This document shows positions 36,531 to 46,702 of a stretch of 64,000 bases of DNA, one piece after another (positions within the stretch are counted from its first letter, which is position 1; every line of letters starts with the position of its first letter). Where the stretch lies: assembly GCF_007744515.1 (NCBI RefSeq), contig NZ_CP036268.1, positions 2,829,712 through 2,893,711 of the forward strand. The letters run 5' to 3'. The stretch comes from Stratiformator vulcanicus (GTDB taxonomy: Bacteria; Planctomycetota; Planctomycetia; Planctomycetales; Planctomycetaceae). The notes beneath the pieces are model-generated. The model worked only from the letters and a program-made list of their open reading frames with translations. It made no database searches and had not been told where the DNA came from. A program made the translations under genes and the position numbers.

Positions 36531-37700
36531 ATGAGGCGGTTGGCCCTGTTGATCTGTGGCGGAGTATTGCTGTGCCTCGCTGGTTGCGGTCAGTCAGACG
36601 AAGCCGAGGAGTCCATAGTAGCGACCCCGCCGGCCGCAGAGCTTGAGATGATCCGCATCGATTCAGGTCGGGGCGACGAGACAAGCCCTTCGGAAAACAC
36701 GGCTTTGACGCAACGTGACACTCCCCCGGTGCGGGAGAAGAGCGGGAGCATCAACGAGCCACGCATCCAAACGGCATCCGTGCCGAATACGCCGTCTTCC
36801 CCACGCACAAGCGGCAGATCACTTGACGAGAAACTCGCGAACCTGCAGGTGCCTCCCCCCTGGCTTGCTTCTGTGTCGACAAACTACAATACCTCGAAGC
36901 CGTGGAAAGAAGCCCGGCTGGAGGTTCGCCGATTGCTGGGCGTCGAAACTCTTCGGGCAAAGAGAGAAGCGATCAAGCTCTCGTGGATCTATTTCAATAA
37001 GACCCCGCAGGAGAAAGGAGTCGCCGGCGAATTCCCGCATTACCTTCAAATGGGGAATGAGAACGTGTGGGCGATTCAAGCCTACGAAGACTACCTCTCG
37101 ACTAAGAGAAACCCGACTCCCATCCACTCGCACATGATGGTGGCCTCGCTGCTGCATCAACAAGGTGAATTTGATAAAGCCAAGGCACACCTCGATTTTG
37201 CAATGAACAATCTCCCCGGAAAACCGTGGCGAGAGATGCGACAGGCTACTCTATATGATCACTTTGGCGACCTTTACGCCGCTTGGGGAAAGTATGACGA
37301 AGCTCGCCAGTCTTATTCCGCCTCGGCCCGAATCTTCCCGATTGCCAAGCCACCTTATGGTCGACACGAACTCAAGAAACGGTCACTGAAGGTGCAGTCG
37401 AAACTGGAATTGCTCGCGACTCGGGCGTTGAGCAACGCTTCTTTGCGGGACGGAACCTATCGTGAATCGGCAATCGGTTATAGTGGTGACGTACACCTCA
37501 CGGTCAAAATCTCCGGTGGACGCATTGCTGATATCGCCATCAAGCACAAAGAAAAGATCGAGCAGAACGCAACGAAAATCCTGCCGCAGCGAATTATTGA
37601 TAAGCAAAGCCTTCAGGTCGATGCGGTCAGCGGCGCAACGGTCACATGCGACGCGATCCGGACTGGGGTATATCGCGCCCTTAAAAAGGCAGGGCTTTAA
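36531..37700 (+). CDS. lipoprotein with helical repeat region and C-terminal FMN-binding domain (copy 2)
   Basis: 389 residues from ATG 36531, which yields an ideal lipoprotein signal (Cys19 in LAGC). The frame is open upstream to 36381, with ATG 36417 as the main alternative. The order is the same as in copy 1: low-complexity linker, helical repeats (RPWKEAR counterpart KPWKEARLEVRRLL, FGDLYAAWGKYDEARQSY) and FMN_bind with DAVSGATVTC; Thr372 is the predicted flavin site. It is clearly a tandem duplicate of the preceding gene. Its stop overlaps the start of the polyferredoxin gene, which implies coupled expression. Confidence 0.82.
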   Translation: MRRLALLICGGVLLCLAGCGQSDEAEESIVATPPAAELEMIRIDSGRGDETSPSENTALTQRDTPPVREKSGSINEPRIQTASVPNTPSSPRTSGRSLDEKLANLQVPPPWLASVSTNYNTSKPWKEARLEVRRLLGVETLRAKREAIKLSWIYFNKTPQEKGVAGEFPHYLQMGNENVWAIQAYEDYLSTKRNPTPIHSHMMVASLLHQQGEFDKAKAHLDFAMNNLPGKPWREMRQATLYDHFGDLYAAWGKYDEARQSYSASARIFPIAKPPYGRHELKKRSLKVQSKLELLATRALSNASLRDGTYRESAIGYSGDVHLTVKISGGRIADIAIKHKEKIEQNATKILPQRIIDKQSLQVDAVSGATVTCDAIRTGVYRALKKAGL

Positions 37701-39475
37701 TGGCTAAATCCGCCGTTGACGTCTTCTTCCCGTATCTGAAAAAGAGCAAGCGGAAGGGCTGGATCGGTGTTGCCCACCGCACGCTCAATCGGATCGGCCC
37801 GACGTGGCTCACGTCACCGTTACGTCGAGTGGTGCAGGTCGTTTGCCTCGCACTGTTTCTCTATGCGTTCTTTTACGTCTGCTGGCCTTATTCCTCTTCC
37901 TCCGAATTTTCGGCGGGACTATTCGACAGTAAAGAGTTGAACCCGGCAGAGTTATTCTTGCTGATTGACCCGCTGGTCGGCGTTTCAACCGCATTGGCCG
38001 GCAAGGTCTTTAATTGGGCGACCTTCGCGTGGACCCTCGGCATTCTGACTTTTTGCATTCTGATTCCCCGCGCATTCTGCGGCTGGTTCTGCCCGCTGGG
38101 CACTCTCATCGATTTCTTTGACTGGGCCGTCGGCAAGCGAGTGCCGAAGCTGCACGTCGAACCGCGTGGTTGGTGGGTGCATACCAAGTATTACATCCTG
38201 ACAGGCGTATTAGTTTCAGCGCTGTTCGGTGTGATGACGGCAGGCTTCTTCTCGGCGATTCCCGTACTCACCCGAGGACTCTTATTCACCGGAGGTCGCG
38301 CGCAGATTGCAGTCTTAAAAGACAGCAGTCACCTCCGAGCAGTCGAAGTCACGTTCTATATTTCGATCGCCATGTTCTGCGGGGTGTTCCTGCTGAGCTT
38401 AATGGGCAAGCGATTCTGGTGCCGGTACGTCTGCCCGAGCGGGGCGCTTTTGTCGGTCTTCAATACATTTCGTGTCGGCGAGCGGAAGGTCGAATCGAGC
38501 TGCGTGAAATGTAATAAGTGTGTCGAAATCTGCCCGTTTGATGCGATCAAAGAGGATTTCACGACCCGCACGGCCGACTGCACCTATTGCCAAACCTGCG
38601 GGGGCGTTTGCCCGGTGCATTCGATTAAGTTCGTCACACGATTTAATGATGACGAATTAAAGGTGGAAAACGATCCTCCGAATGTCGAGCGACCCATGTC
38701 GCGTCGCGGTTTCGTGGCAGCAACAGTCGTCGCCGGGGCAGCCGCCGCTTTTGCGCGGGTATCGTCGGCGAAGGCGGCGACCGCACCACCCGGTGAGGGT
38801 CCGCTTCGACCTCCGGGGAGCGTACCCGAGCCTGACTTCTTAAATCTGTGTATTCGATGTGGCGAGTGTTTTAAGGTTTGCCCCGGGCCAGTCTTGCATC
38901 CGGCAGGATTGGAATTCGGTCTCGATGCGATGTGGACTCCGATCGCCGTACCGTCTCACGCCGGATGTCATCAAGACTGTAACTTCTGTACAGAGGTCTG
39001 CCCGACCGGGGCGATCCAACCGCTCGATTTGCTGGTTAAACGCAAGACCCACATGGGGCTGGCTTGGCTTAATCCCGATACATGCCTGCCCTTGCGAGAA
39101 GAGAATCGTGAGCCGTGTGACCTTTGCTACGTCGAATGCGCCGCTGCCGGATACGATGCGATCACCTTAGAAACGATCCGCATTGAACTCGACCCTCCGC
39201 CTCCCGACGGCATGTTTTCGGTCGACGAACTGGACGCGATGAGCCGGGTCGAAATCCCCGTCGTCGATCGTGACCTGTGTGTTGGTTGCGGTATCTGCGA
39301 GTACCGGTGCAACGAGCGATACGTCAAACAGACCGGCGTATTGAGCGAACCGGCCATCGTGGTAACGGCTGAGAACGAACACCGATTGTTCGAGTATCCG
39401 GAGTCTCCCTCCGAGTTACCAATGCCGAACACACGCGTGCGAGATCCCGAAGGCCAAGAAATCAGTAACATTTAA
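37700..39475 (+). CDS. NapH/NosR-type membrane polyferredoxin fused to NapG-like ferredoxin domain
   Basis: 591 residues; ATG 37700 overlaps the previous stop. The N-half has about five membrane helices with the paired CxxxCP motifs CGWFCP (127-132) and CRYVCP (241-246), then two ferredoxin clusters (Cys268/271/274/278 and Cys294/297/300/304). At residues 333-358 a twin-arginine-like segment (SRRGFVAATVVAG) leads into a C-half with four more cysteine sets (384-395, 423-434, 462-480, 527-537). NapH and NapG are separate quinol-to-nitrate-reductase subunits elsewhere; here they are joined. It is the likely electron conduit to the two FMN lipoproteins. Confidence 0.85.
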   Translation: MAKSAVDVFFPYLKKSKRKGWIGVAHRTLNRIGPTWLTSPLRRVVQVVCLALFLYAFFYVCWPYSSSSEFSAGLFDSKELNPAELFLLIDPLVGVSTALAGKVFNWATFAWTLGILTFCILIPRAFCGWFCPLGTLIDFFDWAVGKRVPKLHVEPRGWWVHTKYYILTGVLVSALFGVMTAGFFSAIPVLTRGLLFTGGRAQIAVLKDSSHLRAVEVTFYISIAMFCGVFLLSLMGKRFWCRYVCPSGALLSVFNTFRVGERKVESSCVKCNKCVEICPFDAIKEDFTTRTADCTYCQTCGGVCPVHSIKFVTRFNDDELKVENDPPNVERPMSRRGFVAATVVAGAAAAFARVSSAKAATAPPGEGPLRPPGSVPEPDFLNLCIRCGECFKVCPGPVLHPAGLEFGLDAMWTPIAVPSHAGCHQDCNFCTEVCPTGAIQPLDLLVKRKTHMGLAWLNPDTCLPLREENREPCDLCYVECAAAGYDAITLETIRIELDPPPPDGMFSVDELDAMSRVEIPVVDRDLCVGCGICEYRCNERYVKQTGVLSEPAIVVTAENEHRLFEYPESPSELPMPNTRVRDPEGQEISNI

Positions 39476-39536
39476 GAGTGACACAGGGCGTCTGCAATAG
39501 TTTCACGACGGCGGACTGGCGATATCCGCGACAGCT

Positions 39537-39986
39537 CTATGGAAGCAGTGGGTCACCCTCATCGAAGCCGTAAGGGCTTGGCGCGACGCCGTACGACTGT
39601 TGCTGCCCCCCTAATTGATGAGGGAGGTAGTACGACTGAGTCGGTGCCCAGCGTTCGAAGACGTAACTCGTGCCGGAAAATCGGGGTTCGTACGGCGGGC
39701 ACTTATCCTTCGGCTTAAACGGCAAGTGCCAGTGGTGCAAATAGCCGTTGTGAAGCCCTGCTTGAAACACCATGTCACGATGGTGATAGTTTCGAATCAG
39801 GCCGTGCATTTGATTGCCCGACTGATAACGCTCCGCCTTCGGCTTGATAGCAGGATCACCGGTAAATTTCTCGGTCCCGGGAGAGAAAGGTTCTTGTCGC
39901 AACCAAGGAACGCCTGCCATCGCAATGCCTTCCACCGCGGCAATCGCGCTGCATAGAGCAACGGCAATGATCAATTTCTGAGCCAT
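39537..39986 (-). CDS. exported hypothetical protein
   Basis: 149 residues. Sec signal peptide (LIIAVALCSAIAAVEGIAMA). The mature protein is rich in His, Tyr, Pro and Gly (NYHHRDMVFQAGLHNGYLHHWHLPF), with no membrane segment. No family is recognised. The histidine clusters might bind metal, but that is speculation. It is convergent with the polyferredoxin gene. Confidence 0.65.
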   Translation of the reverse strand: MAQKLIIAVALCSAIAAVEGIAMAGVPWLRQEPFSPGTEKFTGDPAIKPKAERYQSGNQMHGLIRNYHHRDMVFQAGLHNGYLHHWHLPFKPKDKCPPYEPRFSGTSYVFERWAPTQSYYLPHQLGGQQQSYGVAPSPYGFDEGDPLLP

Positions 39987-40187
39987 GAAGTGTCTCTCGG
40001 CAACGTCGAAGGCAACGGACGGTCCATGGCGCGCGGCCTCTCATTTCATCGACGGTTTCAAGCCCGGTCGGCGACTGCCGTTACCGCGCGACAACGTAAG
40101 ACGCGTAGTGGGTTCGCGTCAGGTAAGCAACGAAGTCTGGAGGAAGCGCCGCGGGAACTCGATTACCATCGCGCGCTAAGCAGAACT

Positions 40188-40883
40188 CTACGGGTCGACC
40201 CTCAATTCATTGACCACGCGACCAACACCGGGCTCCATCCGGAGCAGCGTTTCCGCCAAGAGTCGCTCCCGTTCTGACGACACCGTGCCACGGAGGACAA
40301 TTCGACCTTCCGCTTCAGCCGCGATTTCAATGGAAGCGGCTTCTCCGAGGCTGTCTTCAAATCGGCGGATCGTGACATCGGCACTGGCAATCACGTCGGC
40401 TTGAGTCCGCTTTGGGTAGTCGAAGCCGATCCGTTGAACCGGGCGCGGTAGCGGGATCGAGCGATTTGCTCCGGAAGCCGGCCCGGAGTTGCGATCGACA
40501 CCCGCCCCTCGCTGATTCCCACGATTGCCGAGGGCGGAGAGATCGCGTCCGCCGCTGCCGCCGGCTCGACCGACCTGCTGAGTGCCCGCCTGTTGCTCGC
40601 CGACGAACCGACCGACATTGTCACTTCGGCCGACAAAGCCACCGGAGAATCCGGTGACATTTCCAACGGTCGGTGCAGCAGCCGCGCCTCCAGTGCCTGT
40701 CTGCCCGACAGCCGATCCGGTCCCGAAGGCCCCGGCGCCTCCCGCAGTACCAGTCCCCGACAGGGCGGCGTTTCGCTGTCCGATCGGGCCGCTGGAGCCG
40801 AACAGGCTCGACGACTGGCCGCAAGCGACGCTGGCACAAAGCAGAAAGACGAGGCCAACGGTAAGTCTATTGAAATGGCTCAT
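40188..40883 (-). CDS. exported BON-domain-like protein
   Basis: 231 residues from ATG 40883. A Sec signal peptide (LTVGLVFLLCASVACG) precedes about 100 residues of Gly/Ala/Ser-rich sequence. The C-terminal part (about 155-231) resembles a BON domain: IAAEAEGRIVLRGTVSSERERLLAETLLRMEPGV ending NELRVDP. BON domains occur in outer-membrane or periplasmic proteins, and secretin-associated ones exist. It is divergent from the secretion locus, so a link is possible. Confidence 0.75.
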   Translation of the reverse strand: MSHFNRLTVGLVFLLCASVACGQSSSLFGSSGPIGQRNAALSGTGTAGGAGAFGTGSAVGQTGTGGAAAAPTVGNVTGFSGGFVGRSDNVGRFVGEQQAGTQQVGRAGGSGGRDLSALGNRGNQRGAGVDRNSGPASGANRSIPLPRPVQRIGFDYPKRTQADVIASADVTIRRFEDSLGEAASIEIAAEAEGRIVLRGTVSSERERLLAETLLRMEPGVGRVVNELRVDP

Positions 40884-41212
40884 GATACTAATTCTGTTCG
40901 ACCCGGAGAGCATGTGCGTCTCTAAGATAATCTGACCGATTCGTTGCGATTCGTCGATCACCAATTCGTTTATGAGGAATCGAAGAGCAAAACTGCATCG
41001 GCTTTGCCGATATGGTCGAAAATTTTCGAGACTTCAGGAGCAAAGTGGTGTTCCAGTTACGACCCACTGTGCGCTCTACCGGAAAAGCTCTTCCGCAAGT
41101 TTCATTGCGGTAGTGGTTTAAGTACAGCAATATCACTGTGAGCTTTGCCATTTCTGAAGGTTGCGTTTCTCTTCACTTCGAACAGCTCTTCACTTCGAAC
41201 AGGTTGACTTTC
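40884..41212. other. 329-bp divergent region upstream of the T2SS locus
   Basis: This is the start-to-start gap between the BON-domain gene and the secretin-N protein. The in-frame GTG 41138 lies inside it, but a 17-bp tandem duplication there (41169-41202) argues that it is not coding. It presumably holds the main promoter of the secretion locus. Confidence 0.45.
41169..41202 (+). repeat. perfect 17-bp tandem duplication
   Basis: A 17-bp unit, CTCTTCACTTCGAACAG, occurs twice without a gap. The length is not a multiple of three, which fits a leader region better than coding sequence. It ends 10 bp before GTG 41213. Confidence 0.7.
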
Positions 41213-44200
41213 GTGGCTGCCCATCGAAATTCGCTCCGCTGGATCGTGTCCGCATGCTTTTTGGGCGTGCTGACGATTCTCCCCGTCAGCGCTCAAGCGC
41301 AGCGCGGTGGCGGATTCGGTCGACCGCAAACGCCACTGATGTACTTGCGCGATGAGGATGTCCAGCAGGAACTCGGCATCACCGAGGAGCAGCGATCCGA
41401 GCTGATGGACATCGTCTCGCGAACGTTTTCCCAAAGCGGGAACATGTTCGAGAATTTCCGCCGGATGCGATCGGCCGAGACTGATGAAGAGCGAAACCGC
41501 ATTCGCGAAGAGATTCGCTCCCAAATGCAGGAGCGGATCAAGGAGATCGAAGTTGACGCCCAGCGTGTGATTTCCGGCGGGCAGTTTTCTCGTTTGAAGC
41601 AGATCGCGCTGCAGGCGCAGGGATCGCGAGCGATCGCGCAGGAAGAATTACAGCAAGAACTCGGGCTGAGCGAAGACCAACGGTCAAAGGTCTCGGAACT
41701 GAACGATCAGCGGTCCGAGGCACTCCGCGCGTTGGGACGCGATGCCGACCCCGAGGAGTCGCAGAGGATCCGCGATGATTTCGACGGCAAGATTCAGGAA
41801 GTGCTGACCGACGATCAGAAGTCCCAATGGAAACAAAAGATGGGTGAGCCTTCGGAAGCCGCTCAGAAGATGGTGCAGAATCGCGGCGGAGGCGACCGCA
41901 ATCGCACTCGACGCGGCGGAAGAGATGAAGACAACGACTCTGAACGACGCGGCCCGCCGGGAAGTCGCCAAGACGTCGAGAACAAACCTGAAAGTCGTTC
42001 CGCTTCGCGTGGAGAGGACAACGCACAGCAAGACGACTCCGCCGACGATCTACCGACAGGAGATGAGACGCCGGTTGTTGTCAATACCCCGGAAACGCAA
42101 GTGCCCGACGGCGCCGAAGTCACAGCTTCATTCGGGTCCGACGCCGGGACGACCGGGCAAGCAACTGAAGAAACCGGGAAGATCTCATTCAACTTTCGCT
42201 ACGCCCCGTGGCCCGACGTGTTGCGGCTGTTCGCGGAAGTCGGGGGGCTAACGCTCGATCTGAACGAAGTCCCGCAAGGCACGTTCAGCTACTACGACCC
42301 GAACAGCTACACCCCGACCGAGGCGATCGACGTCATCAATGGCTATCTGCTGCCCAAGGGATTCATTCTCGTCCGCCGGGATAACTTCCTCGTATCAGTC
42401 GACGTGAGTGAAGGCATTGCTCCGAATCTTGTGCCCGATGTCTCTCTCGAAGAACTCGACAACCGAGGTAAGAACGAGTTATTGAGCGTGGTGATTCCCC
42501 TCTCGGGCATCGACGCCGAGAAAGCGGCGGAGGAAGCGCAAGCTCTACTTGGTCCTCAAGGAACAGTCGCGTCGCTGAGCGCATCGAATGCGATCGCGGT
42601 CACTGACATCGGAGCCAATCTGCGTCGCATCCGCGATCTACTGGAAAAGGCGACGCTGCGAGAAGGGCCGACCGATATGGCATTTCGCAGCTTTAAAGTT
42701 CGAAATATCCCGGTATCGGAGGCGGAGCGAACGATTCGCAACCTGTTCGGTATCGGAAGCGGTGTTCCAAACGTGAGTGCAGCGGCCTCGGGGGAGCGAG
42801 ATCGCGACCGACGCAGATCGTCTTGGGATCGGCGTCGCGAGGATGACGGACGCCGTGATCAGTCCGGCCAGGCTCAGGCGAGCGATCCGACGATTCAGAT
42901 CGCGTCCGACTCGCGCACCAACACGCTGCTGGTCTCGGCTACGATTGCGAAACTGACGATGATCGAGCAGGTGCTTCAAACGGTCGATGTCGGCGGTGAG
43001 GGCAGCGACTTCGTGGACGAGGTCAAAGACAACAAACCGTTTCTGCGAGTCTATGAACTTGAGGAAGCAGATGCTTTCGAGGTGTCGAAGACGCTCAATG
43101 CGCTAATGCCCGGTGTCGTCGTCAACGAAGACGCTCGCAATGACCTGTTGCACATCTTCGCCTCGCCAGCCGACCAGAAAGAGGCCGAGCAGTTAATCCG
43201 GCAACTCGACGGACTCGGCGGCGGCCAGTCGGTCGCGGTGATGCCGCTCTCGACGGCTGATCCGGCTTCAACCGCTTTAGTACTTCGCTCGCTGTTCGCC
43301 GGTGATGAGGATCGAGCCCCAAAGATCGAAGCCGATAACTTCGGCCGACGGATCATGGTCCGTGGCACTCCCGATCAGATCACTCAGGTCCGGTCGCTTC
43401 TTACTCAATTGGGCGAGAACGGGCAGGCCGGTCAGCAGTCGTTGGTTTCCGGCAAAGGTCCGATCCGCATGATTCCACTGGGCGGGCGTGATCCGTCCGA
43501 CCTGTTGCCGTTGATCGAACGGCTGTGGAACGCGTCGGGCCGGGCCAACATCCGCGTTGTCGTCCCGTCGGATGAAGGGGAAAGTCGACGTCCCTCAAGC
43601 CGCCTCGAAGCGACTGATATCGGATCCGATCGCGGACCGACGATTCGCTCCGCGACGTTGCTTCAGTCGACCGCAAACGAGACCGATGAGCCGGATGCGA
43701 GCGATGGTGACGCCGACTTCGAAGACTGGGCCCGCGAAATCTTCGGCGAGAGCCCTGACGACGGCGCGGCCCCGAAATCGCAAAGCGGCGGCGAATCGAC
43801 GCGGCCCATGACCTCGTCGCCCAATTCAACCGGCAACGATGAAGCCGACCGCAGGTCGCAAGCATCGGCGCCGCCGGAGGTCACCGTCACCGTGCGAGGT
43901 GGCCAATTGATGCTGCTTTCCGAGGACGAAGATATCCTCGATCAGTTAGAGCAACTCGTTCAGTCGCTGATGCTCACTTCCAAGCCACAGACGCAGTGGA
44001 CCGTTTTTTATCTGCGGACCGCCGACGCGACGACCTCCGCGTCGATGCTGCAACAGCTCTTTCCCGATGCGACGATTGGCGGCGGACTGCTGCTCGGGTC
44101 ATCGTCATCAGCGGATGGACTATCGCCGCTCGGTTCGGACCCGACAGTCGAGATCATTCCGGAAACACGATTGAACGCACTCTTCGTTCGCGGCCCAAAG

Positions 44201-44932
44201 CAAACGGTCGACCGCATGGAAGAGGTCCTGAAACTGCTCGACTCGGCCGAACTCCCCGAATCGCTGAGGGACCGGGTCCCGCGGACGATTCCGGTCGCGT
44301 ACGCCGATGTCAGCGAAGTCGCTGCGATCTTAAAAGACGTGTATGCGGATCAGATGGGTGACAATGACCGCGGCAGAGACGCGAATCGCGGGCGCGGGCA
44401 GCGTGGCGGCAACGGTTCGAATCCGTTCGAAGCAATGCTGGGCGGAATGCAGGCGGCTTCGCGGCCCACGGAAGTCCGCGTCTCAATCGGCGTCGATACG
44501 CAGACGAGCCAGATCGTCGTCTCAGCAAACGAAGCGACCTTCAACGAGATCAGTCGCTTGGTCGAAACACTCGATGATTCGGCCCGCGCGGCAAATCGGA
44601 CCGTCCGGGTCATGTCGGTCAACAAAGAGAACTCGCTGCTGATTCAACAGGCACTCGGCTCGGTGATCCCGAAGGTCCGCGTCAGCACGACCGGGACGCC
44701 GCAATCAGGTCGCTCAGCGTCACCGAGCAGCTCGTCATCAGCGCGGTCGGGCGACGATGCGGCCGCCGCGCAGGCTCGTGACGCAATCCGGCAGCAAATG
44801 CTGGAGCGCTTCCGCCAGACGCAGGGCGGCGGCGGGCGGCCTGCGGGTGCAGAGGCCCAAAACCGTGGCGGCAATCAACGGGGAAGTGGCGGCGGTGATC
44901 GCGGAAATCGGGGGCAACGCGGTCGCCGTTAG
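41213..44932 (+). CDS. secretin N-domain repeat protein without a barrel (T2SS-associated)
   Basis: 1239 residues from GTG 41213, giving a Sec signal peptide ([23 protein letters not shown]); GTG 41138 is possible. The first 240 residues contain LTXXQ/Spy-like helical repeats ([40 protein letters not shown]). After a low-complexity linker come about seven secretin N-type (NolW/GspD N1-N2) units, for example [22 protein letters not shown] and [22 protein letters not shown]. There is no secretin barrel; the protein ends in an Arg/Gly-rich tail. As first gene of the locus it may act as a periplasmic adaptor to the GspD ring. Confidence 0.8.
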   Translation: MAAHRNSLRWIVSACFLGVLTILPVSAQAQRGGGFGRPQTPLMYLRDEDVQQELGITEEQRSELMDIVSRTFSQSGNMFENFRRMRSAETDEERNRIREEIRSQMQERIKEIEVDAQRVISGGQFSRLKQIALQAQGSRAIAQEELQQELGLSEDQRSKVSELNDQRSEALRALGRDADPEESQRIRDDFDGKIQEVLTDDQKSQWKQKMGEPSEAAQKMVQNRGGGDRNRTRRGGRDEDNDSERRGPPGSRQDVENKPESRSASRGEDNAQQDDSADDLPTGDETPVVVNTPETQVPDGAEVTASFGSDAGTTGQATEETGKISFNFRYAPWPDVLRLFAEVGGLTLDLNEVPQGTFSYYDPNSYTPTEAIDVINGYLLPKGFILVRRDNFLVSVDVSEGIAPNLVPDVSLEELDNRGKNELLSVVIPLSGIDAEKAAEEAQALLGPQGTVASLSASNAIAVTDIGANLRRIRDLLEKATLREGPTDMAFRSFKVRNIPVSEAERTIRNLFGIGSGVPNVSAAASGERDRDRRRSSWDRRREDDGRRDQSGQAQASDPTIQIASDSRTNTLLVSATIAKLTMIEQVLQTVDVGGEGSDFVDEVKDNKPFLRVYELEEADAFEVSKTLNALMPGVVVNEDARNDLLHIFASPADQKEAEQLIRQLDGLGGGQSVAVMPLSTADPASTALVLRSLFAGDEDRAPKIEADNFGRRIMVRGTPDQITQVRSLLTQLGENGQAGQQSLVSGKGPIRMIPLGGRDPSDLLPLIERLWNASGRANIRVVVPSDEGESRRPSSRLEATDIGSDRGPTIRSATLLQSTANETDEPDASDGDADFEDWAREIFGESPDDGAAPKSQSGGESTRPMTSSPNSTGNDEADRRSQASAPPEVTVTVRGGQLMLLSEDEDILDQLEQLVQSLMLTSKPQTQWTVFYLRTADATTSASMLQQLFPDATIGGGLLLGSSSSADGLSPLGSDPTVEIIPETRLNALFVRGPKQTVDRMEEVLKLLDSAELPESLRDRVPRTIPVAYADVSEVAAILKDVYADQMGDNDRGRDANRGRGQRGGNGSNPFEAMLGGMQAASRPTEVRVSIGVDTQTSQIVVSANEATFNEISRLVETLDDSARAANRTVRVMSVNKENSLLIQQALGSVIPKVRVSTTGTPQSGRSASPSSSSSARSGDDAAAAQARDAIRQQMLERFRQTQGGGGRPAGAEAQNRGGNQRGSGGGDRGNRGQRGRR

Positions 44933-45016
44933 GAAAATCGATCTCCCCGATTGCGGCCCTTTTAAATTCTCCCTTCGAACGGTTTAGCGTCTTCGCGATT
45001 CTACAGCAGTATCTTA

Positions 45017-46702
45017 ATGGATATCGGCGACCTACTTGTTCAACGCGGGTTGATCACCGCCGACCAGCGCACCTCCGCTGTCGCGCTCGGTAACGGTTCT
45101 GCCGCGCGGCTCGATAGGGCCGTCGTCGAGTTGGGGTACGCCGCTGAAGAAGACGTGTTGGAACAACTGGCCGACGAGCTCGGCATGAGATACGTCGACC
45201 TCACGCAGTTGGACGTCTCACCCGAGTTGCTCGCGAAGTTCCCGACATCGCCGCTCTACAAGCACGTTCTGCTGCCGCTCGAAGAAAAAGCGGGCAAAGT
45301 GTACGTCGCCGTCAGCGATCCGTTCGATGTCGAAGCGTTGCAGGAATTGGCCACGCTGACTGGCCTTAAACTGCGTGCGGTACTGGCTCCACGCGAGCAG
45401 ATTTTGCGGCAGATTAAAGAGCACCTCGGCGTCGGCGGCGACACGATCAATGAACTGATCCGTGCCCGAGGTGACGACGGTGTCGAACTCCTTGAGGAGC
45501 TTTCGGCCGAGTCCGGGGAACTCGCCGAGCAGGCACAATCCGCTTCCGTCATTCGGCTCGTCAACGAACTGCTCGTCGAAGCGCTCAATTTAGGGGCAAG
45601 CGACGTGCATATCGAACCGGCCGAACGCGGATTGACGGTTCGATTTCGTGTCGACGGCCTCCTCCGAGTCCAGTCGGTGCCGGCGGAAATTAATCATTTC
45701 TTCGCCGCGATCGTGACCCGCCTGAAGATCATGGCGCATCTTAATATTGCGGAGAAGCGACTGCCGCAGGACGGACGGATTCAACTCCGCGTGTCGGGTC
45801 GAGAAATCGACGTCCGTGTTTCGATTATCCCCATGATTCACGGCGAAGGCATCGTGCTGCGCCTGCTCGATAAACAGCGGATGAAGTTCGACCTCGAGTC
45901 GGCCGGGATGCAGGAAAAGGATTACAAGACATTTCGCGAACTGATCACGATGCCGCACGGAATTGTGCTCGTGACCGGCCCGACCGGTAGCGGTAAGACG
46001 ACGACGCTTTACTCGGCGCTCAATGCGATTAAAACACCCGAGACGAAAATTATCACGGTCGAAGATCCGGTCGAATATCACACGCAGGGCATCAGCCAGA
46101 TTCAGGTTCACAGCCGGATCGGCCTGACGTTCGCCGCGGGACTGCGGAGCATTCTCCGACACGACCCGGATGTCGTGCTGATTGGCGAAGTCCGAGACAG
46201 CGAGACCGCCCAGAGCGCGATCCAAGCGTCGCTGACCGGACACCTCGTCTTCAGCACGCTCCACACAAATGATGCACCGGGATCTTTTACACGGCTCATC
46301 GACATGGGTGTCGAACCCTATCTCGTGGCCAGCACGGTTGAAGGCATCCTCGCTCAACGGCTGCTCCGAACATTGTGCAAGCACTGCAAGCAGCCATATG
46401 TGCCGAAAGAGGACGACATTCCGCCCGAGTTCCCCGAACCTCGGCCCGAAGTGCTTTATCGCGCGGCCGGTTGCCGAGAATGCAGCAACACCGGCTACCG
46501 GGGCCGGACGGGAATCCATGAACTGCTTAAGACTGATGCAGTCGTCCGGCGGCTCTGTATCGAACGGGCCGACGCCGGACAGATTCGCGAATACTGTCTC
46601 CGACAGGGTATGACGACCTTGCGACAGTCGGGGTTTTATAAAGTCGCCGACGGAATCACCAGCATCGACGAAGTCATGAGAGTCACACGCGGCGATGCCT
46701 GA
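45017..46702 (+). CDS. gspE: type II secretion assembly ATPase GspE
   Basis: 561 residues. The N-terminal MshEN-type domain ([22 protein letters not shown]) precedes the GspII_E core: [19 protein letters not shown], Walker [14 protein letters not shown] near residue 321, [20 protein letters not shown], Walker [18 protein letters not shown] and [15 protein letters not shown] four-cysteine zinc site (CKHC and CREC) follows at about 455-500. It powers pseudopilus growth at the cytoplasmic face. It ends 8 bp inside gspF. Confidence 0.96.
   Translation: MDIGDLLVQRGLITADQRTSAVALGNGSAARLDRAVVELGYAAEEDVLEQLADELGMRYVDLTQLDVSPELLAKFPTSPLYKHVLLPLEEKAGKVYVAVSDPFDVEALQELATLTGLKLRAVLAPREQILRQIKEHLGVGGDTINELIRARGDDGVELLEELSAESGELAEQAQSASVIRLVNELLVEALNLGASDVHIEPAERGLTVRFRVDGLLRVQSVPAEINHFFAAIVTRLKIMAHLNIAEKRLPQDGRIQLRVSGREIDVRVSIIPMIHGEGIVLRLLDKQRMKFDLESAGMQEKDYKTFRELITMPHGIVLVTGPTGSGKTTTLYSALNAIKTPETKIITVEDPVEYHTQGISQIQVHSRIGLTFAAGLRSILRHDPDVVLIGEVRDSETAQSAIQASLTGHLVFSTLHTNDAPGSFTRLIDMGVEPYLVASTVEGILAQRLLRTLCKHCKQPYVPKEDDIPPEFPEPRPEVLYRAAGCRECSNTGYRGRTGIHELLKTDAVVRRLCIERADAGQIREYCLRQGMTTLRQSGFYKVADGITSIDEVMRVTRGDA

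Noticed and set aside
45590-46519. Long antisense open frame (309 codons) inside gspE
   Set aside because: It lies fully opposite a clear GspE core and has no recognisable domain. GC-rich codon use in the real gene produces such shadows.
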